Part shown: positions 7,501-17,900 of the stretch, piece by piece
Numbering within the stretch: position 1 is the first letter of the stretch
Layout: every line of letters starts with the position of its first letter
NCBI GenBank assembly: GCA_017510065.1
Contig: JAFWOB010000086.1
Span: 54,512-118,511 of the forward strand
Source: Parasporobacterium sp.
GTDB taxonomy: Bacteria > Bacillota > Clostridia > Lachnospirales > Lachnospiraceae
DNA length: 64,000 bases
Direction: 5' to 3'
Made by a program: the position numbers and the translations under genes
The notes under the pieces: generated by a model
Told to the model about the DNA's origin: nothing
The model's input: only the letters and a program-made list of their open reading frames with translations
Database searches by the model: none

Positions 7501-9714
7501 ATGAGACCAGACAATAAAACGACAGCCGGAAGGTTGAAAAAAAGGTTTAATGTTATTACGGTGATCATGATAGCAGCTATGGCAGGTATTGCCATAAGCC
7601 TTTTTTTGATTAACCTCGTAAACGGCAGATCCTATGCCCAGGCGACTATGAACCGCTCCCGGTCAGTGGTATCCATTTCGGCCAGAAGAGGCAATATCCT
7701 TGACCGGAACAATATCCTTCTTGCGTCAAGTACAATGGAGTATAAACTGATCCTGGATGCTCCGGTCCTGCTGACGGAGGGAAGGAACTATCTGGATATT
7801 ACGCCTGCCATGATCGAAAAATGTTTTGGGATCGCCAGGGATGAGGTGATCCAGAAGGCATATGATAATCCGGAGAGCCGGTATATCGTGCTGAAAACGG
7901 GCCTGACTTATAATGATGTCAGACAGTTCAACGAGATCAGGCAGAAGACTTCCGCAGAGATCAGGGAATTCCTGGGACTTTCGAAGGAAGAGGCTCCGGG
8001 GATCGTGCAGGTGAAAGGCGCCTGGCTGGAAGAAGGATACCGGAGAAATTATACGTACGGAACGTTTGCCAGTTCTGTACTGGGCTTTACGGCAAACGGC
8101 GTAGGCCAGTATGGTATTGAAAAATATTATGATGACGAACTGAACGGAACGGACGGAGAAAAATACAGCTATCTGAATGACAACAACCTGGTAGAGAGTA
8201 CTTACCGGGAAGCGCAGGACGGCGATACGATTCAGCTGACGATCGATTACAATATTGAATCGATCGTTGAAAAGCATATGATGGAGATGCTGGAGGAATC
8301 CGGCGCCAAAACCGTTGCTGTCACCATACAGAAGGCGGATACGGGTGAATTCCTCGCTATGGCGGATTCCGGCTGGTTCGATCCGAACAATCCCAGGGAC
8401 CTCAGTGTCAGGTATTCCCCGGAAGAAGTGGAATATATCCATGACGATGACAAGAGGACCAATGAAGTCCTTTCGGAAAACTGGGACAACTACTGCATTT
8501 CCTATTCCTATGAACCGGGTTCCACATTCAAGGCGTTTACGGTAGCCGCCGGGCTGGAAGAGGGGATCATCGATGAAGATGATTACTTCTTCTGTGACGG
8601 CAGTGTCCCCATGAGGGATTATATCATCCATTGCGCCCAGATCGACGGACATGGGGAGATCTCTCTGACAGATGCCCTGTCTGAGTCCTGCAATATGGCA
8701 ATGATGGATATTGCGGAAGCAGAGGGAATCGACGTTTTTTCCAAGTACCAGGCGAAGTTCGGATTCGGACCGCTGACCGATATTGATCTGCCGAATGAAC
8801 TGAACAGCAAGAGCCTGATGCGGGGCAGGGAATCCCTGACAGATATCGACCTTGCCACTTATTCATTCGGGCAGGGATTCAACGTGACGATGGTACAGAT
8901 GTCGTCCGCTTTCTGTTCGCTGATCAACGGGGGAACATACTACAAGCCTTTTGTAGTGAAAGGAATCTATAACGCCGGCGGCGAGCAGATCAAATCCACC
9001 AGCCGCACGGTGGTGTCCAGACCGGTTTCCAGGGAGACCTGTGATTTTATCAAACAGGCTCTCAGACATACGGTCACGGAAGGTACCGGAACACTGGCGG
9101 CTGTGCCGGGCTATATTACGGCAGGCAAGACAGGAACTGCCCAGAAGGGAAAGAGAAACGAAGATATGTGGGTTGCCTCCTTCATCGGGTTTGCCCCTTA
9201 TGCGGATCCGGAGGTCGTCTGTTATGTGGTGATCGATGAACCTGCATCGGGCGGTGACGGCAGCAGTGAATATGCCTGCGAACTGTTCAGCAGGATCATG
9301 AGCGAAGTGCTGCCGTACCTGAACGCGGAGCCGGCATCCATGGATTACGATCCGACCGGAAAAGGATCACCGGACCCGTACGAGGAGAACGAACAGACAG
9401 AAGAAGACGGCGAGGATACCGAGGACGGCGAAGACGAAGACGACACGGACGAAGACGAAGACAATACGGACGAAGACGAAGAAGAGCCGGACGAGTATAA
9501 CGACGACAGCGAAGACTACCAGGAAGACGACGATACATATTGGGAAGACGACCAGGAGGACTACTGGGAGGATGACCAGGACGGCTACTGGGAAGATGAC
9601 GGATACGATTACGAATACGAGGATGTATATACACAGGAGGATTACTACAGCGGCGATTATGATTACGGGGCTTATGAAGATGAGCCTGTCTATGAAGAAG
9701 AGCAGTGGTGGTAA
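7501..9714 (+). CDS. Division-type class B penicillin-binding protein with a long acidic tail
   Basis: This is a septal peptidoglycan transpeptidase of the FtsI/PBP2B type. A short cytoplasmic N-terminus and one membrane helix (about residues 17-40) precede the dimerisation domain and the transpeptidase domain with the active-site motifs STFK, SCN and KTG(T). The ATG at 7501, directly after the ftsL stop, gives 737 residues; a longer in-frame start lies inside ftsL. No PASTA domains are visible. Instead the last 116 residues contain no Lys or Arg, about 54% Asp/Glu, 16 Tyr and YWEDD repeats, ending in WW. This tail would lie outside the membrane. Confidence 0.94.
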   Translation: MRPDNKTTAGRLKKRFNVITVIMIAAMAGIAISLFLINLVNGRSYAQATMNRSRSVVSISARRGNILDRNNILLASSTMEYKLILDAPVLLTEGRNYLDITPAMIEKCFGIARDEVIQKAYDNPESRYIVLKTGLTYNDVRQFNEIRQKTSAEIREFLGLSKEEAPGIVQVKGAWLEEGYRRNYTYGTFASSVLGFTANGVGQYGIEKYYDDELNGTDGEKYSYLNDNNLVESTYREAQDGDTIQLTIDYNIESIVEKHMMEMLEESGAKTVAVTIQKADTGEFLAMADSGWFDPNNPRDLSVRYSPEEVEYIHDDDKRTNEVLSENWDNYCISYSYEPGSTFKAFTVAAGLEEGIIDEDDYFFCDGSVPMRDYIIHCAQIDGHGEISLTDALSESCNMAMMDIAEAEGIDVFSKYQAKFGFGPLTDIDLPNELNSKSLMRGRESLTDIDLATYSFGQGFNVTMVQMSSAFCSLINGGTYYKPFVVKGIYNAGGEQIKSTSRTVVSRPVSRETCDFIKQALRHTVTEGTGTLAAVPGYITAGKTGTAQKGKRNEDMWVASFIGFAPYADPEVVCYVVIDEPASGGDGSSEYACELFSRIMSEVLPYLNAEPASMDYDPTGKGSPDPYEENEQTEEDGEDTEDGEDEDDTDEDEDNTDEDEEEPDEYNDDSEDYQEDDDTYWEDDQEDYWEDDQDGYWEDDGYDYEYEDVYTQEDYYSGDYDYGAYEDEPVYEEEQWW

Positions 9715-9737
9715 CAGGATAAAGGAGTTGATAGATC

Positions 9738-10703
9738 GTGAACAGTATTGTGGTAGTGCTGGCATTTGCCATTAGTTTTATTCTGGGAGTCGTGATGCTC
9801 CCGATCATGATACCTATTCTGCACAAACTGAAATTCGGACAGAATGTGCGGGAAGAAGGACCACAGTCCCATCTGAAAAAATCCGGAACTCCCACCATGG
9901 GAGGGATTGCGATCGTGATCGCAATGCTCATCGGAACCGTTCCTTTTATTGGGATGGATCTGAATAACCTGGTGATTCTTCTGGTGACGCTGCTGTTCGG
10001 GGCGGTCGGATTTTTTGACGATCTGTTAAAGATTCGGCATCATCAGTCGGAAGGACTGAAAGCCTGGCAGAAAATGGGTCTGCAGATCATCATCACGATT
10101 GCGATGGTTCTTTACTTTGGCCTGACAGGAACGGGAACATCTATTGTAGTGCCTTTCCTGGGAAGTGTGAATTTCGGCGGCTGGTTCTATCCCCTGGTTG
10201 TCATTGCCATTCTCGGTACGGTGAACGGCGCGAATTTCACGGACGGGCTGGACGGACTGGCCAGTTCTGTTACCATTGTGATCGCCGGCTTTTTCACAGC
10301 AGCCGCGGTGCTGCTGGGAAGCGGAATAACGGCTTCCTCTCTGGCTATGGCAGGTGCTTTATGCGCCTTTTTGTGCTTTAACTGTTTCCCGGCCAAGGTG
10401 TTTATGGGAGATACCGGCTCCCTGGCACTGGGAGGCTATGTGGCGGCAGCAGCTCTGGTACTGGATATACCGATCCTGCTGATCTTCGTGGCATTCATCT
10501 ATCTTGCCGAGATCATCTCCGTGATCCTGCAGGTAGGATATTTTAAACTGACACATGGAAAACGGATTTTCAGGATGTCGCCTCTCCATCACCATTCTGA
10601 ACTTGGCGGATGGTCAGAGACAAAGGTTGTGACGGTGTTCAGTGTGATCACACTGATTGGCTGCATGATCGCATTTGCCGGCCTTGTGCTGGCTGCAGCA
10701 TGA
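9738..10703 (+). CDS. mraY: Phospho-N-acetylmuramoyl-pentapeptide-transferase
   Basis: MraY transfers phospho-MurNAc-pentapeptide from UDP to undecaprenyl phosphate, making lipid I at the membrane. The 321-residue protein has ten membrane helices and the family motifs FFDDLLK, NGANFTDGLDGLA, FMGDTGSLALGG and the histidine cluster PLHHHSE. An AAAGGAG site precedes a GTG/ATG-type start at 9738. It lies in the dcw operon between the transpeptidase and murD. Confidence 0.97.
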   Translation: MNSIVVVLAFAISFILGVVMLPIMIPILHKLKFGQNVREEGPQSHLKKSGTPTMGGIAIVIAMLIGTVPFIGMDLNNLVILLVTLLFGAVGFFDDLLKIRHHQSEGLKAWQKMGLQIIITIAMVLYFGLTGTGTSIVVPFLGSVNFGGWFYPLVVIAILGTVNGANFTDGLDGLASSVTIVIAGFFTAAAVLLGSGITASSLAMAGALCAFLCFNCFPAKVFMGDTGSLALGGYVAAAALVLDIPILLIFVAFIYLAEIISVILQVGYFKLTHGKRIFRMSPLHHHSELGGWSETKVVTVFSVITLIGCMIAFAGLVLAAA

Positions 10704-10731
10704 TCTTTCAAAACAGACGAGGTAAGAGACT

Positions 10732-12087
10732 ATGGATCTGACAGGAAAAAAAGTACTGGTTTTCGGACTTGGGATCAGCGGAAAAGGCGCTGCGGAACTG
10801 CTTCGCAGAGCAGGGATCGAAATGGTCCTGTTTGATGGGAATCAGGACCTGGATAAACAGGCTGTAAGGGAAGAACTTCATCTTCCGGAACATACAAAAG
10901 TGCTGACAGGCACTCTCCTTGCACAGGACCTGAAGGACATTGATGTCCTGGTCCTGAGCCCGGGAATCTCAGTGAACCACCCACTTGTAAAAATGGCGAA
11001 AGAGGAAGGCGTTTCCGTGATCGGTGAACTGGAGATCGCCTATGAACTGTCCAAAGGCAGAGTGATCGCGATCACCGGTACAAACGGGAAAACAACTACG
11101 ACTGCACTGACGGGTGAGATCATGAAAGCTGCATTTCCCGATGTCCATGTTGTGGGCAATATCGGAACCTCCTTTGCTTCCGTAGCTCTGGATACCGGAG
11201 AGGACAGCGTAACCGTAGCGGAGGTTTCCAGTTTTCAGCTGGAAACGATCGATGAATTCCATCCGGAGATCTGCGCAGTGCTGAATCTGACTCCGGACCA
11301 CCTGGACCGGCACGGAACGTTCGAGAACTATGCGCGGTGCAAGATGAAGATTGCTGTGAATCAGAGACCGGATGAAACTTGCGTGATCAACTATGACGAC
11401 AAATATCTGCTGTCTCTCTCAGAAGAACTGGGATCTAATGTCATGTATTTTTCCCGGTTGGAAAAACCGGCCAGAGGTGTTTTCCTGGACGGTGATATGA
11501 TCATGTATTCTGACGGCAGCAGTGTTGTACCTGTGATGAACCGGCACGACATGCTTCTTATGGGAGATCACAATGTGGAAAATGTGATGGCTGCCATTTG
11601 CATCGGGATCTGCGCCGGCGTCAGCATACCTGTGATCGCGGAAACTGTAAAGAAGTTCCATGCTGTAGAGCATCGCATCGAATTTGTCTGTGAAAAGGAT
11701 CATGTTTCCTATTATAACGATTCGAAGGGAACCAATACGGATGCGGCTTCCAAAGCCGTGGGATCCATGGTTGCCCCAACGATCCTGATCGCCGGCGGGT
11801 ACGACAAAGGCGCTGATTTTACGGACTGGATCATGGGGTTCAACGGAAAGGTCAAGGAAATGATCCTGATCGGCGCTACCGCCCAGAAGATCAAAGATAC
11901 TGCGCTTGCGTGCGGGTTTACTCATGTGCATATGGAACACGACCTGGAACGGGCGGTTAAAAAAGCTGCGGAACTTGCCGGGGAAGGAGACGCCGTTCTT
12001 CTGTCACCTGCGTGCGCCAGCTGGGATCAGTTCAAGAGTTACGAACAGCGGGGGAAAATCTTTAAAGATCTGGTAAACCGTTTATGA
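10732..12087 (+). CDS. murD: UDP-N-acetylmuramoylalanine--D-glutamate ligase
   Basis: MurD is the cytoplasmic ATP-dependent ligase that adds D-glutamate to UDP-MurNAc-L-Ala. The 451-residue protein shows an N-terminal Rossmann domain (VFGLGISGKGAAELL), the ATP loop ITGTNGKTTTT, the NLTPDHLDRH motif and the C-terminal domain with YNDSKGTNTDA and the LLSPACASWDQF block. Length is typical. Its stop overlaps the ftsW start by 4 nt, so expression is coupled. Confidence 0.97.
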   Translation: MDLTGKKVLVFGLGISGKGAAELLRRAGIEMVLFDGNQDLDKQAVREELHLPEHTKVLTGTLLAQDLKDIDVLVLSPGISVNHPLVKMAKEEGVSVIGELEIAYELSKGRVIAITGTNGKTTTTALTGEIMKAAFPDVHVVGNIGTSFASVALDTGEDSVTVAEVSSFQLETIDEFHPEICAVLNLTPDHLDRHGTFENYARCKMKIAVNQRPDETCVINYDDKYLLSLSEELGSNVMYFSRLEKPARGVFLDGDMIMYSDGSSVVPVMNRHDMLLMGDHNVENVMAAICIGICAGVSIPVIAETVKKFHAVEHRIEFVCEKDHVSYYNDSKGTNTDAASKAVGSMVAPTILIAGGYDKGADFTDWIMGFNGKVKEMILIGATAQKIKDTALACGFTHVHMEHDLERAVKKAAELAGEGDAVLLSPACASWDQFKSYEQRGKIFKDLVNRL

Positions 12088-13301
12088 GTACAAACGAACC
12101 TGGAAAAACAGAAAAACGGAGAATGCTGGACTGGACACTCCTGATGATCGTTGCTGTCCTGGTGGTACTGGGATTGATCATGCAGTACAGCGCCAGCTCT
12201 TATGATCTGGACCTGGTGAAAAAGCAGGGAATCTTTGCCCTGATCGGATTTGCGGTCCTGTTTGTGGTGAGCCGTCTTCCTGCCAGATTCTTCTATAAAA
12301 TATCCGTGGTCGCTTTTGGTTTGTCCATGGTGGCTGTTGCGGCAACCATGGTGCTTGGAAGAAACATCAAAGGTGCAAAAAGATGGATCGAGATCGGTCC
12401 CATCAATTTTCAGCCTTCCGAACTTCTGAAGGCAGCTCTGGTTATGACCCTGGCTGCCGTACTTTGCAAATATTTTCATGAGATCAACAACCTGGAACGG
12501 ATCACGGTAAAAGAATTCTTCGCCCGAAGAAAAGAGATCCGTCTTGGCTCATTTCTTCGGGAACGAAGAGGCTTTATCTTTCCGATCCTGATCATTATCG
12601 CGGCAGCCGCTTTTGTAGCGGTCCTGACCAAGGACCTGGGAACGGCTGTTATTATTTTCGGAATCGGTTTCTGTATGCTGCTGGTGATCAGTCCGGGAAT
12701 CCGGTATCTGATCACGATACTGATCGCAGCAGGAGCCGCATCCATCGGTCTGATCCTGCTGTTCCCTTATCGAATGGGAAGGATCAGCGCATGGCTCGAT
12801 CTGGAAGGCAACACTTCCGATCTGGGCTACCAGATCCAGCAGGGTCTTTACGCGATCGGCTCCGGCGGATGGTTTGGAAGAGGCCTTGGAAAAAGCATTC
12901 AGAAAGATTTTATACCGGAACCTCAGACGGACATGATCTTCACCATCGTGTGTGAAGAACTGGGGATTATCGGAGGGATCGTCCTGATCGTCCTGTTTGT
13001 GCTCCTGATCCTGCGGCTTCGGAAAATCTATCATGAAACAGCGGATCTGTTCGGTAAAATGATCATCACAGGCGTTACGGCACATATCGGACTCCAGACG
13101 ATCATCAATATGGCCGTTATGGCAAATTTGATCCCCAATACCGGTGTGCCGCTTCCGTTTATCAGTTACGGCGGAACATCCCTGCTCATCCTTCTGACCG
13201 AGATCGGAATGGTCATGGCAGTCGGAAAAAAAGGGGTTGACAGGTCCAAAGACAATGTGTACGATACGGGCTATGCTGTAAACAGGCAGCCGGAACAGTA
13301 G
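12084..13301 (+). CDS. ftsW: Lipid II polymerase FtsW
   Basis: This SEDS-family protein has about ten membrane helices and motifs such as GAKRWIEIGPINFQPSELLKA, the KDLGTA segment, YQIQQGLYAIGSGGWFGRGLG and NTGVPLPFISYGGTS. FtsW polymerises lipid II at the septum in partnership with a class B PBP, here most likely the product of 7501-9714. It starts at an ATG overlapping the murD stop. murG, which often follows ftsW, is absent. Confidence 0.95.
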   Translation: MSTNEPGKTEKRRMLDWTLLMIVAVLVVLGLIMQYSASSYDLDLVKKQGIFALIGFAVLFVVSRLPARFFYKISVVAFGLSMVAVAATMVLGRNIKGAKRWIEIGPINFQPSELLKAALVMTLAAVLCKYFHEINNLERITVKEFFARRKEIRLGSFLRERRGFIFPILIIIAAAAFVAVLTKDLGTAVIIFGIGFCMLLVISPGIRYLITILIAAGAASIGLILLFPYRMGRISAWLDLEGNTSDLGYQIQQGLYAIGSGGWFGRGLGKSIQKDFIPEPQTDMIFTIVCEELGIIGGIVLIVLFVLLILRLRKIYHETADLFGKMIITGVTAHIGLQTIINMAVMANLIPNTGVPLPFISYGGTSLLILLTEIGMVMAVGKKGVDRSKDNVYDTGYAVNRQPEQ

Positions 13302-13318
13302 GAAAAGAGGCATTTTGA

Positions 13319-13870
13319 TTGAAGCGGCGTATTGCTGTCATTTTCATATTGATCATCATTCTGGCAGGGGCAGTGGTCCTGATCTGCACCCTGAGAGGAA
13401 ACGGGAAGAAAAGCGTATCTGCCACAGAAGGAGTCGCGGTTTCAGCTGGGGACGGTGTCGCTTATGTATATTATGCAGACACCTATCTGTCCCTGGATAA
13501 AAACAGTATTGTATGTTCCAACAGTTCGGGACGTCCTTCCGGTATTCCCGAGATCTCGGGGGTTGATTTTACAAAACTGACCTACGGAAAACCTGCTCAG
13601 GCGCAGGAAAAGACTGCGCTTGATTATGTTTTGCGGGTTGCGTCTGATCTTTCCAAACAGGAGATCCGCGCGGACAAGATCGTCTACGAGAACCGGATGG
13701 TCACGGTCTATACAGGCCTTCTGGAGATCCAACTGGGGAAAAATGAGAAAACCGATGACAAGATCTCGGATCTTGCTGATTTTATCAGCAAGCTGGACGG
13801 ACAGAGCGGAACACTGTTTATGCAGAACGGAAATGCCAATAACTATGGTTATACTTTCCGGGCAAACTGA
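13319..13870 (+). CDS. Short FtsQ/DivIB-like protein, POTRA domain not evident
   Basis: A 183-residue bitopic protein begins with a TTG at 13319 preceded by AGAGG. It has a KRR anchor, one membrane helix (about residues 5-24) and an extracytoplasmic domain with a YLSLDKNSIV segment, a PEISGVDF turn and a repeating AD-F-I-S-K-L-DGQSGTLFMQN end. These resemble the beta domain of FtsQ/DivIB, and the slot between ftsW and ftsZ is where ftsQ sits. Only about 25 residues separate the helix from this domain, leaving no room for the POTRA domain. The assignment is by synteny and short motifs, not certain. Confidence 0.65.
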   Translation: MKRRIAVIFILIIILAGAVVLICTLRGNGKKSVSATEGVAVSAGDGVAYVYYADTYLSLDKNSIVCSNSSGRPSGIPEISGVDFTKLTYGKPAQAQEKTALDYVLRVASDLSKQEIRADKIVYENRMVTVYTGLLEIQLGKNEKTDDKISDLADFISKLDGQSGTLFMQNGNANNYGYTFRAN

Positions 13871-13888
13871 TGATTTTTCTGTTGAAAT

Positions 13889-13917
13889 TTGACAGGATTA
13901 AATATATAGTTTATAAA
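13889..13917 (+). promoter_or_regulatory. Predicted ftsZ promoter
   Basis: TTGACA (13889-13894), 17-nt spacer, TATAAA (13912-13917). It would give ftsZ its own transcription in addition to read-through from the dcw operon. Confidence 0.7.
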
Positions 13918-13956
13918 TAAAAAGATTATCATTGGAATAATTGGAGGATAAAATAA

Positions 13957-15246
13957 ATGGCAGAATTTGATTATGATGCAGAGAGAGGCGCAAGGATACT
14001 TGTTGTAGGTGTCGGCGGCGCTGGTAATAATGCTGTTAACAGAATGTCGGAAGGTGAAGACGCTGTAAAGCTTGTTGAATTTATCGGCATCAATACTGAT
14101 AAGCAGGCTTTATCCTTCAGTAAAGCTCCTGTTGTAATCCAGATCGGAGAAAAGCTCACAAAGGGTCTTGGCGCGGGAGCACAGCCTGAGGTTGGACAGA
14201 AGGCTGCAGAAGAGAGTATCGAGATCATCCAGAAAGCTCTTTCCGGTGCGGACATGGTGTTTATCACCTGCGGCATGGGAGGCGGAACAGGAACGGGAGC
14301 AGCTCCGGTAATCGCCAAGGTTGCAAAAGACATGGGGATCCTTACCGTTGCCGTTGTTACCAAACCGTTCCGGTTTGAAAATAAAACCCGTATGAATAAC
14401 GCTCTTATGGGCATTGAACGGCTGAAGGAAGTCGTGGATACCCTGATCGTTATCCCGAACGATAAGCTGCTTGAGATCGTTGACAGACGTACCTCTATCG
14501 CAGATGCATTCAAGAAAGCAGACGAAGTGCTTCAGCAGTCTGTACAGGGAATCACTGATCTGATCAATGTACCGGCTCTGATCAACCTCGATTTTGCGGA
14601 TATCCGCACCGTCATGCTGAACAAGGGCATCGCCCATATCGGTATCGGTACCGGAACAGGAGATACCAAGGCAGAGGATGCAGTCAAAGAAGCGGTCACA
14701 TCTCCGCTGCTTGAGACCAGCATCAAAGGTGCTTCCCACGTGATCGTGAATATCAGCGGCGACATTTCCCTGATCGAAGCCAATGACGCTGCTTCCTATG
14801 TACAGGAACTTGCAGGCGACGGCGCCAATATCATCTTCGGTGCCCGTTATGAGTCGGAACCGGCTGATACATGTTCTATCACTGTGATCGCGACCGGCAT
14901 CAACGATGGCGCACCGGTAAGGACTGCTTCCGCACTGGGCGGAACAGAGAATCGTTTCAAACCGTCCCTGTCACCGGCTACTTCCGGATTTGCAGGTACT
15001 ACTCCGAGACCGGCTGCTTCTCCGATCACCGGTTTTTCCGGACTGAATAACACACCTGTATCTCCGATTGGACGTCCGGCTCCGGCTGCAAGACCGGCCG
15101 AGACTCAGGAACCGCGTGCTGATCTGCTTGCAGGAAGACAAAGCCAGCCCAGACAGCCGATGAACTTCGGAACATCCAACAGTGCATCCGGCAGGAACAA
15201 CCAGGGCAAGGATATTACGATCCCTGATTTCCTGAAGAGACACTGA
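13957..15246 (+). CDS. ftsZ: Cell division protein FtsZ
   Basis: FtsZ is the tubulin-like GTPase that forms the division ring. The protein shows [14 protein letters not shown], the tubulin signature [10 protein letters not shown], the T7-loop region [11 protein letters not shown] and a flexible Ala/Pro-rich linker from about residue 320. It ends in [11 protein letters not shown], the conserved peptide that binds partners such as FtsA or SepF. The 429-residue length is normal. It has its own promoter and a strong GGAGG site. ftsA is not in this cluster. Confidence 0.98.
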   Translation: MAEFDYDAERGARILVVGVGGAGNNAVNRMSEGEDAVKLVEFIGINTDKQALSFSKAPVVIQIGEKLTKGLGAGAQPEVGQKAAEESIEIIQKALSGADMVFITCGMGGGTGTGAAPVIAKVAKDMGILTVAVVTKPFRFENKTRMNNALMGIERLKEVVDTLIVIPNDKLLEIVDRRTSIADAFKKADEVLQQSVQGITDLINVPALINLDFADIRTVMLNKGIAHIGIGTGTGDTKAEDAVKEAVTSPLLETSIKGASHVIVNISGDISLIEANDAASYVQELAGDGANIIFGARYESEPADTCSITVIATGINDGAPVRTASALGGTENRFKPSLSPATSGFAGTTPRPAASPITGFSGLNNTPVSPIGRPAPAARPAETQEPRADLLAGRQSQPRQPMNFGTSNSASGRNNQGKDITIPDFLKRH

Positions 15247-15277
15247 GGCTTACGGACCTGACATTTCAACCATTGCT

Positions 15278-15304
15278 GCCCCGCCGCCAGGCGGGGCGTT
15301 TTTT
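15278..15304 (+). terminator. Terminator after ftsZ
   Basis: GCCCCGCC (15278-15285) pairs perfectly with GGCGGGGC (15290-15297) around a 4-nt loop and is followed by GTTTTTT. This ends the dcw unit. Confidence 0.92.
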
Positions 15305-15361
15305 ACAGGAAGAAAAGGGAAAAGAAACACATTTTCTGTGCAAAAATATCGTAAAAAGGTC

Positions 15362-15390
15362 TTGCAAATTAGATCATGATGGGGTAATAT
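15362..15390 (+). promoter_or_regulatory. Predicted groESL promoter
   Basis: TTGCAA (15362-15367), 17-nt spacer, TAATAT (15385-15390), placing the transcription start just upstream of the CIRCE element. Confidence 0.75.
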
Positions 15391-15400
15391 ATGCACTAGG

Positions 15401-15427
15401 TTAGCACTCAACATTATTGAGTGCTAA
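15401..15427. promoter_or_regulatory. CIRCE element (HrcA operator)
   Basis: TTAGCACTC, nine bases, then GAGTGCTAA: a perfect match to the CIRCE consensus. HrcA is the known repressor that binds CIRCE and releases groESL on heat shock. hrcA itself is not in the window. Confidence 0.97.
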
Positions 15428-15450
15428 TAAATCGATAAGGAGGCAAAAAG

Positions 15451-15735
15451 ATGAAATTAGTTCCATTAGGAGACAGAGTTGTACTGAAGCATGTTGAAGC
15501 AGAAGAGACGACTGCATCCGGTATCGTGCTGCCGGGACAGGCAAAGGAACAGCCTCAGGTTGCTGTTGTTGTAGCAGTAGGACCTGGCGGAGTGATCGAC
15601 GGAAAAGAAGTTACCATGAACGTGAAAGTAGATGATAAGGTAATCTACTCCAAATATGCAGGCAATGAAGTAAAACTGGGAAAAGAAGAGTACGTTGTTG
15701 TTCGTCAGGACGATATCCTGGCAATTGTTGAATAA
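15451..15735 (+). CDS. groES: Co-chaperonin GroES
   Basis: The 94-residue protein is full length and has the GroES pattern: KLVPLGDRVVLKHVEAEE, the mobile loop TTASGIVLPGQAKEQPQ, and the C-terminal DDILAIVE. GroES forms the heptameric lid of the GroEL chamber. AAGGAGG precedes the ATG. CIRCE lies in its leader and groEL follows after 24 nt. Confidence 0.98.
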   Translation: MKLVPLGDRVVLKHVEAEETTASGIVLPGQAKEQPQVAVVVAVGPGGVIDGKEVTMNVKVDDKVIYSKYAGNEVKLGKEEYVVVRQDDILAIVE

Positions 15736-15759
15736 TCAGTGATACAGGAGGCATTATAA

Positions 15760-17394
<1,635 letters not shown>

Positions 17395-17423
17395 TACAAC
17401 ATATCAGACCTTGTTTTGAACCG

Positions 17424-17456
17424 GGACTGCTGTACGAAAGTGCAGCAGTCCTTTTT
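17424..17456 (+). terminator. Terminator after groEL
   Basis: A 12-bp stem (17424-17435 with 17440-17451, one G-U pair) closed by a GAAA tetraloop and followed by TTTTT. Confidence 0.92.
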
Positions 17457-17488
17457 GTTGCTGCCTGTGAGCCGTTTCCCTGGTGTCT

Positions 17489-17702
17489 TTCCTAAAAAAT
17501 ACCCTCTGAAAATGGTGATGTATTAGAAAAAAACATGATTTCCTGAAATAGGTAGCTTTTTTATGGGACTTTTTTAGAAAATCGGAGCAAGCGCAGGAGT
17601 TGTTCAGCATTTTCTAAAATTAGGCTTGAAAAAACCCAGGAATTTAAGAAAAGTTGTATTTTTCTAATACATGGATATTTTGGAGGGGGTGATTTAAGGA
17701 AA
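17489..17702. repeat. Eight-box TTTCTAAAA element, copy A
   Basis: Alternating boxes of TTTC(C)TAAAA and TTTTAGAAA type occur at (centre base) 17492, 17526, 17543, 17577, 17614, 17648, 17664 and 17698. The spacings are 34, 17, 34, 37, 34, 16 and 34. Four of the eight are degenerate. The same order and spacing occurs at 63630-63845. Adjacent boxes are reverse complements, so several alternative hairpins can form; the longest exact pair is a 14-mer at 17518-17531 with 17659-17672. No gene is supported in the 17395-17900 interval. Confidence 0.7.
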
Positions 17703-17789
17703 CAGCGGACAAAGTAGCTTCATTTTTTAATCCTTCTATATGAAACAGGATGAAGCAGGCTGGCCGCATCATTTATATAGCAAACTGCC

Positions 17790-17818
17790 TTGCTTATGAA
17801 AGATTACAATAGTATAAT
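17790..17818 (+). promoter_or_regulatory. Predicted promoter of the beta-helix gene
   Basis: TTGCTT (17790-17795), 17-nt spacer, TATAAT (17813-17818). A 12-bp perfect palindrome CGATCCGGATCG lies downstream at 17850-17861 and could be an operator. Confidence 0.65.
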
Positions 17819-17900
17819 TTATGCATAATGACGGAAATCGGTAGTATGCCGATCCGGATCGCACAGTCGGTTTTATTATAGAATAGGAACAGGTGTTTAT

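Noticed and set aside
9296-9931. Minus-strand open frame of 211 codons under the PBP tail
   Set aside because: It is the complement of the repetitive GAC/GAA acidic tail, has a low-complexity Arg/Pro-rich translation, and overlaps two certain genes.
17404-17610. Minus-strand open frame of 68 codons after groEL
   Set aside because: It lies across the groEL terminator and the eight-box element and has no start signal or recognisable product.
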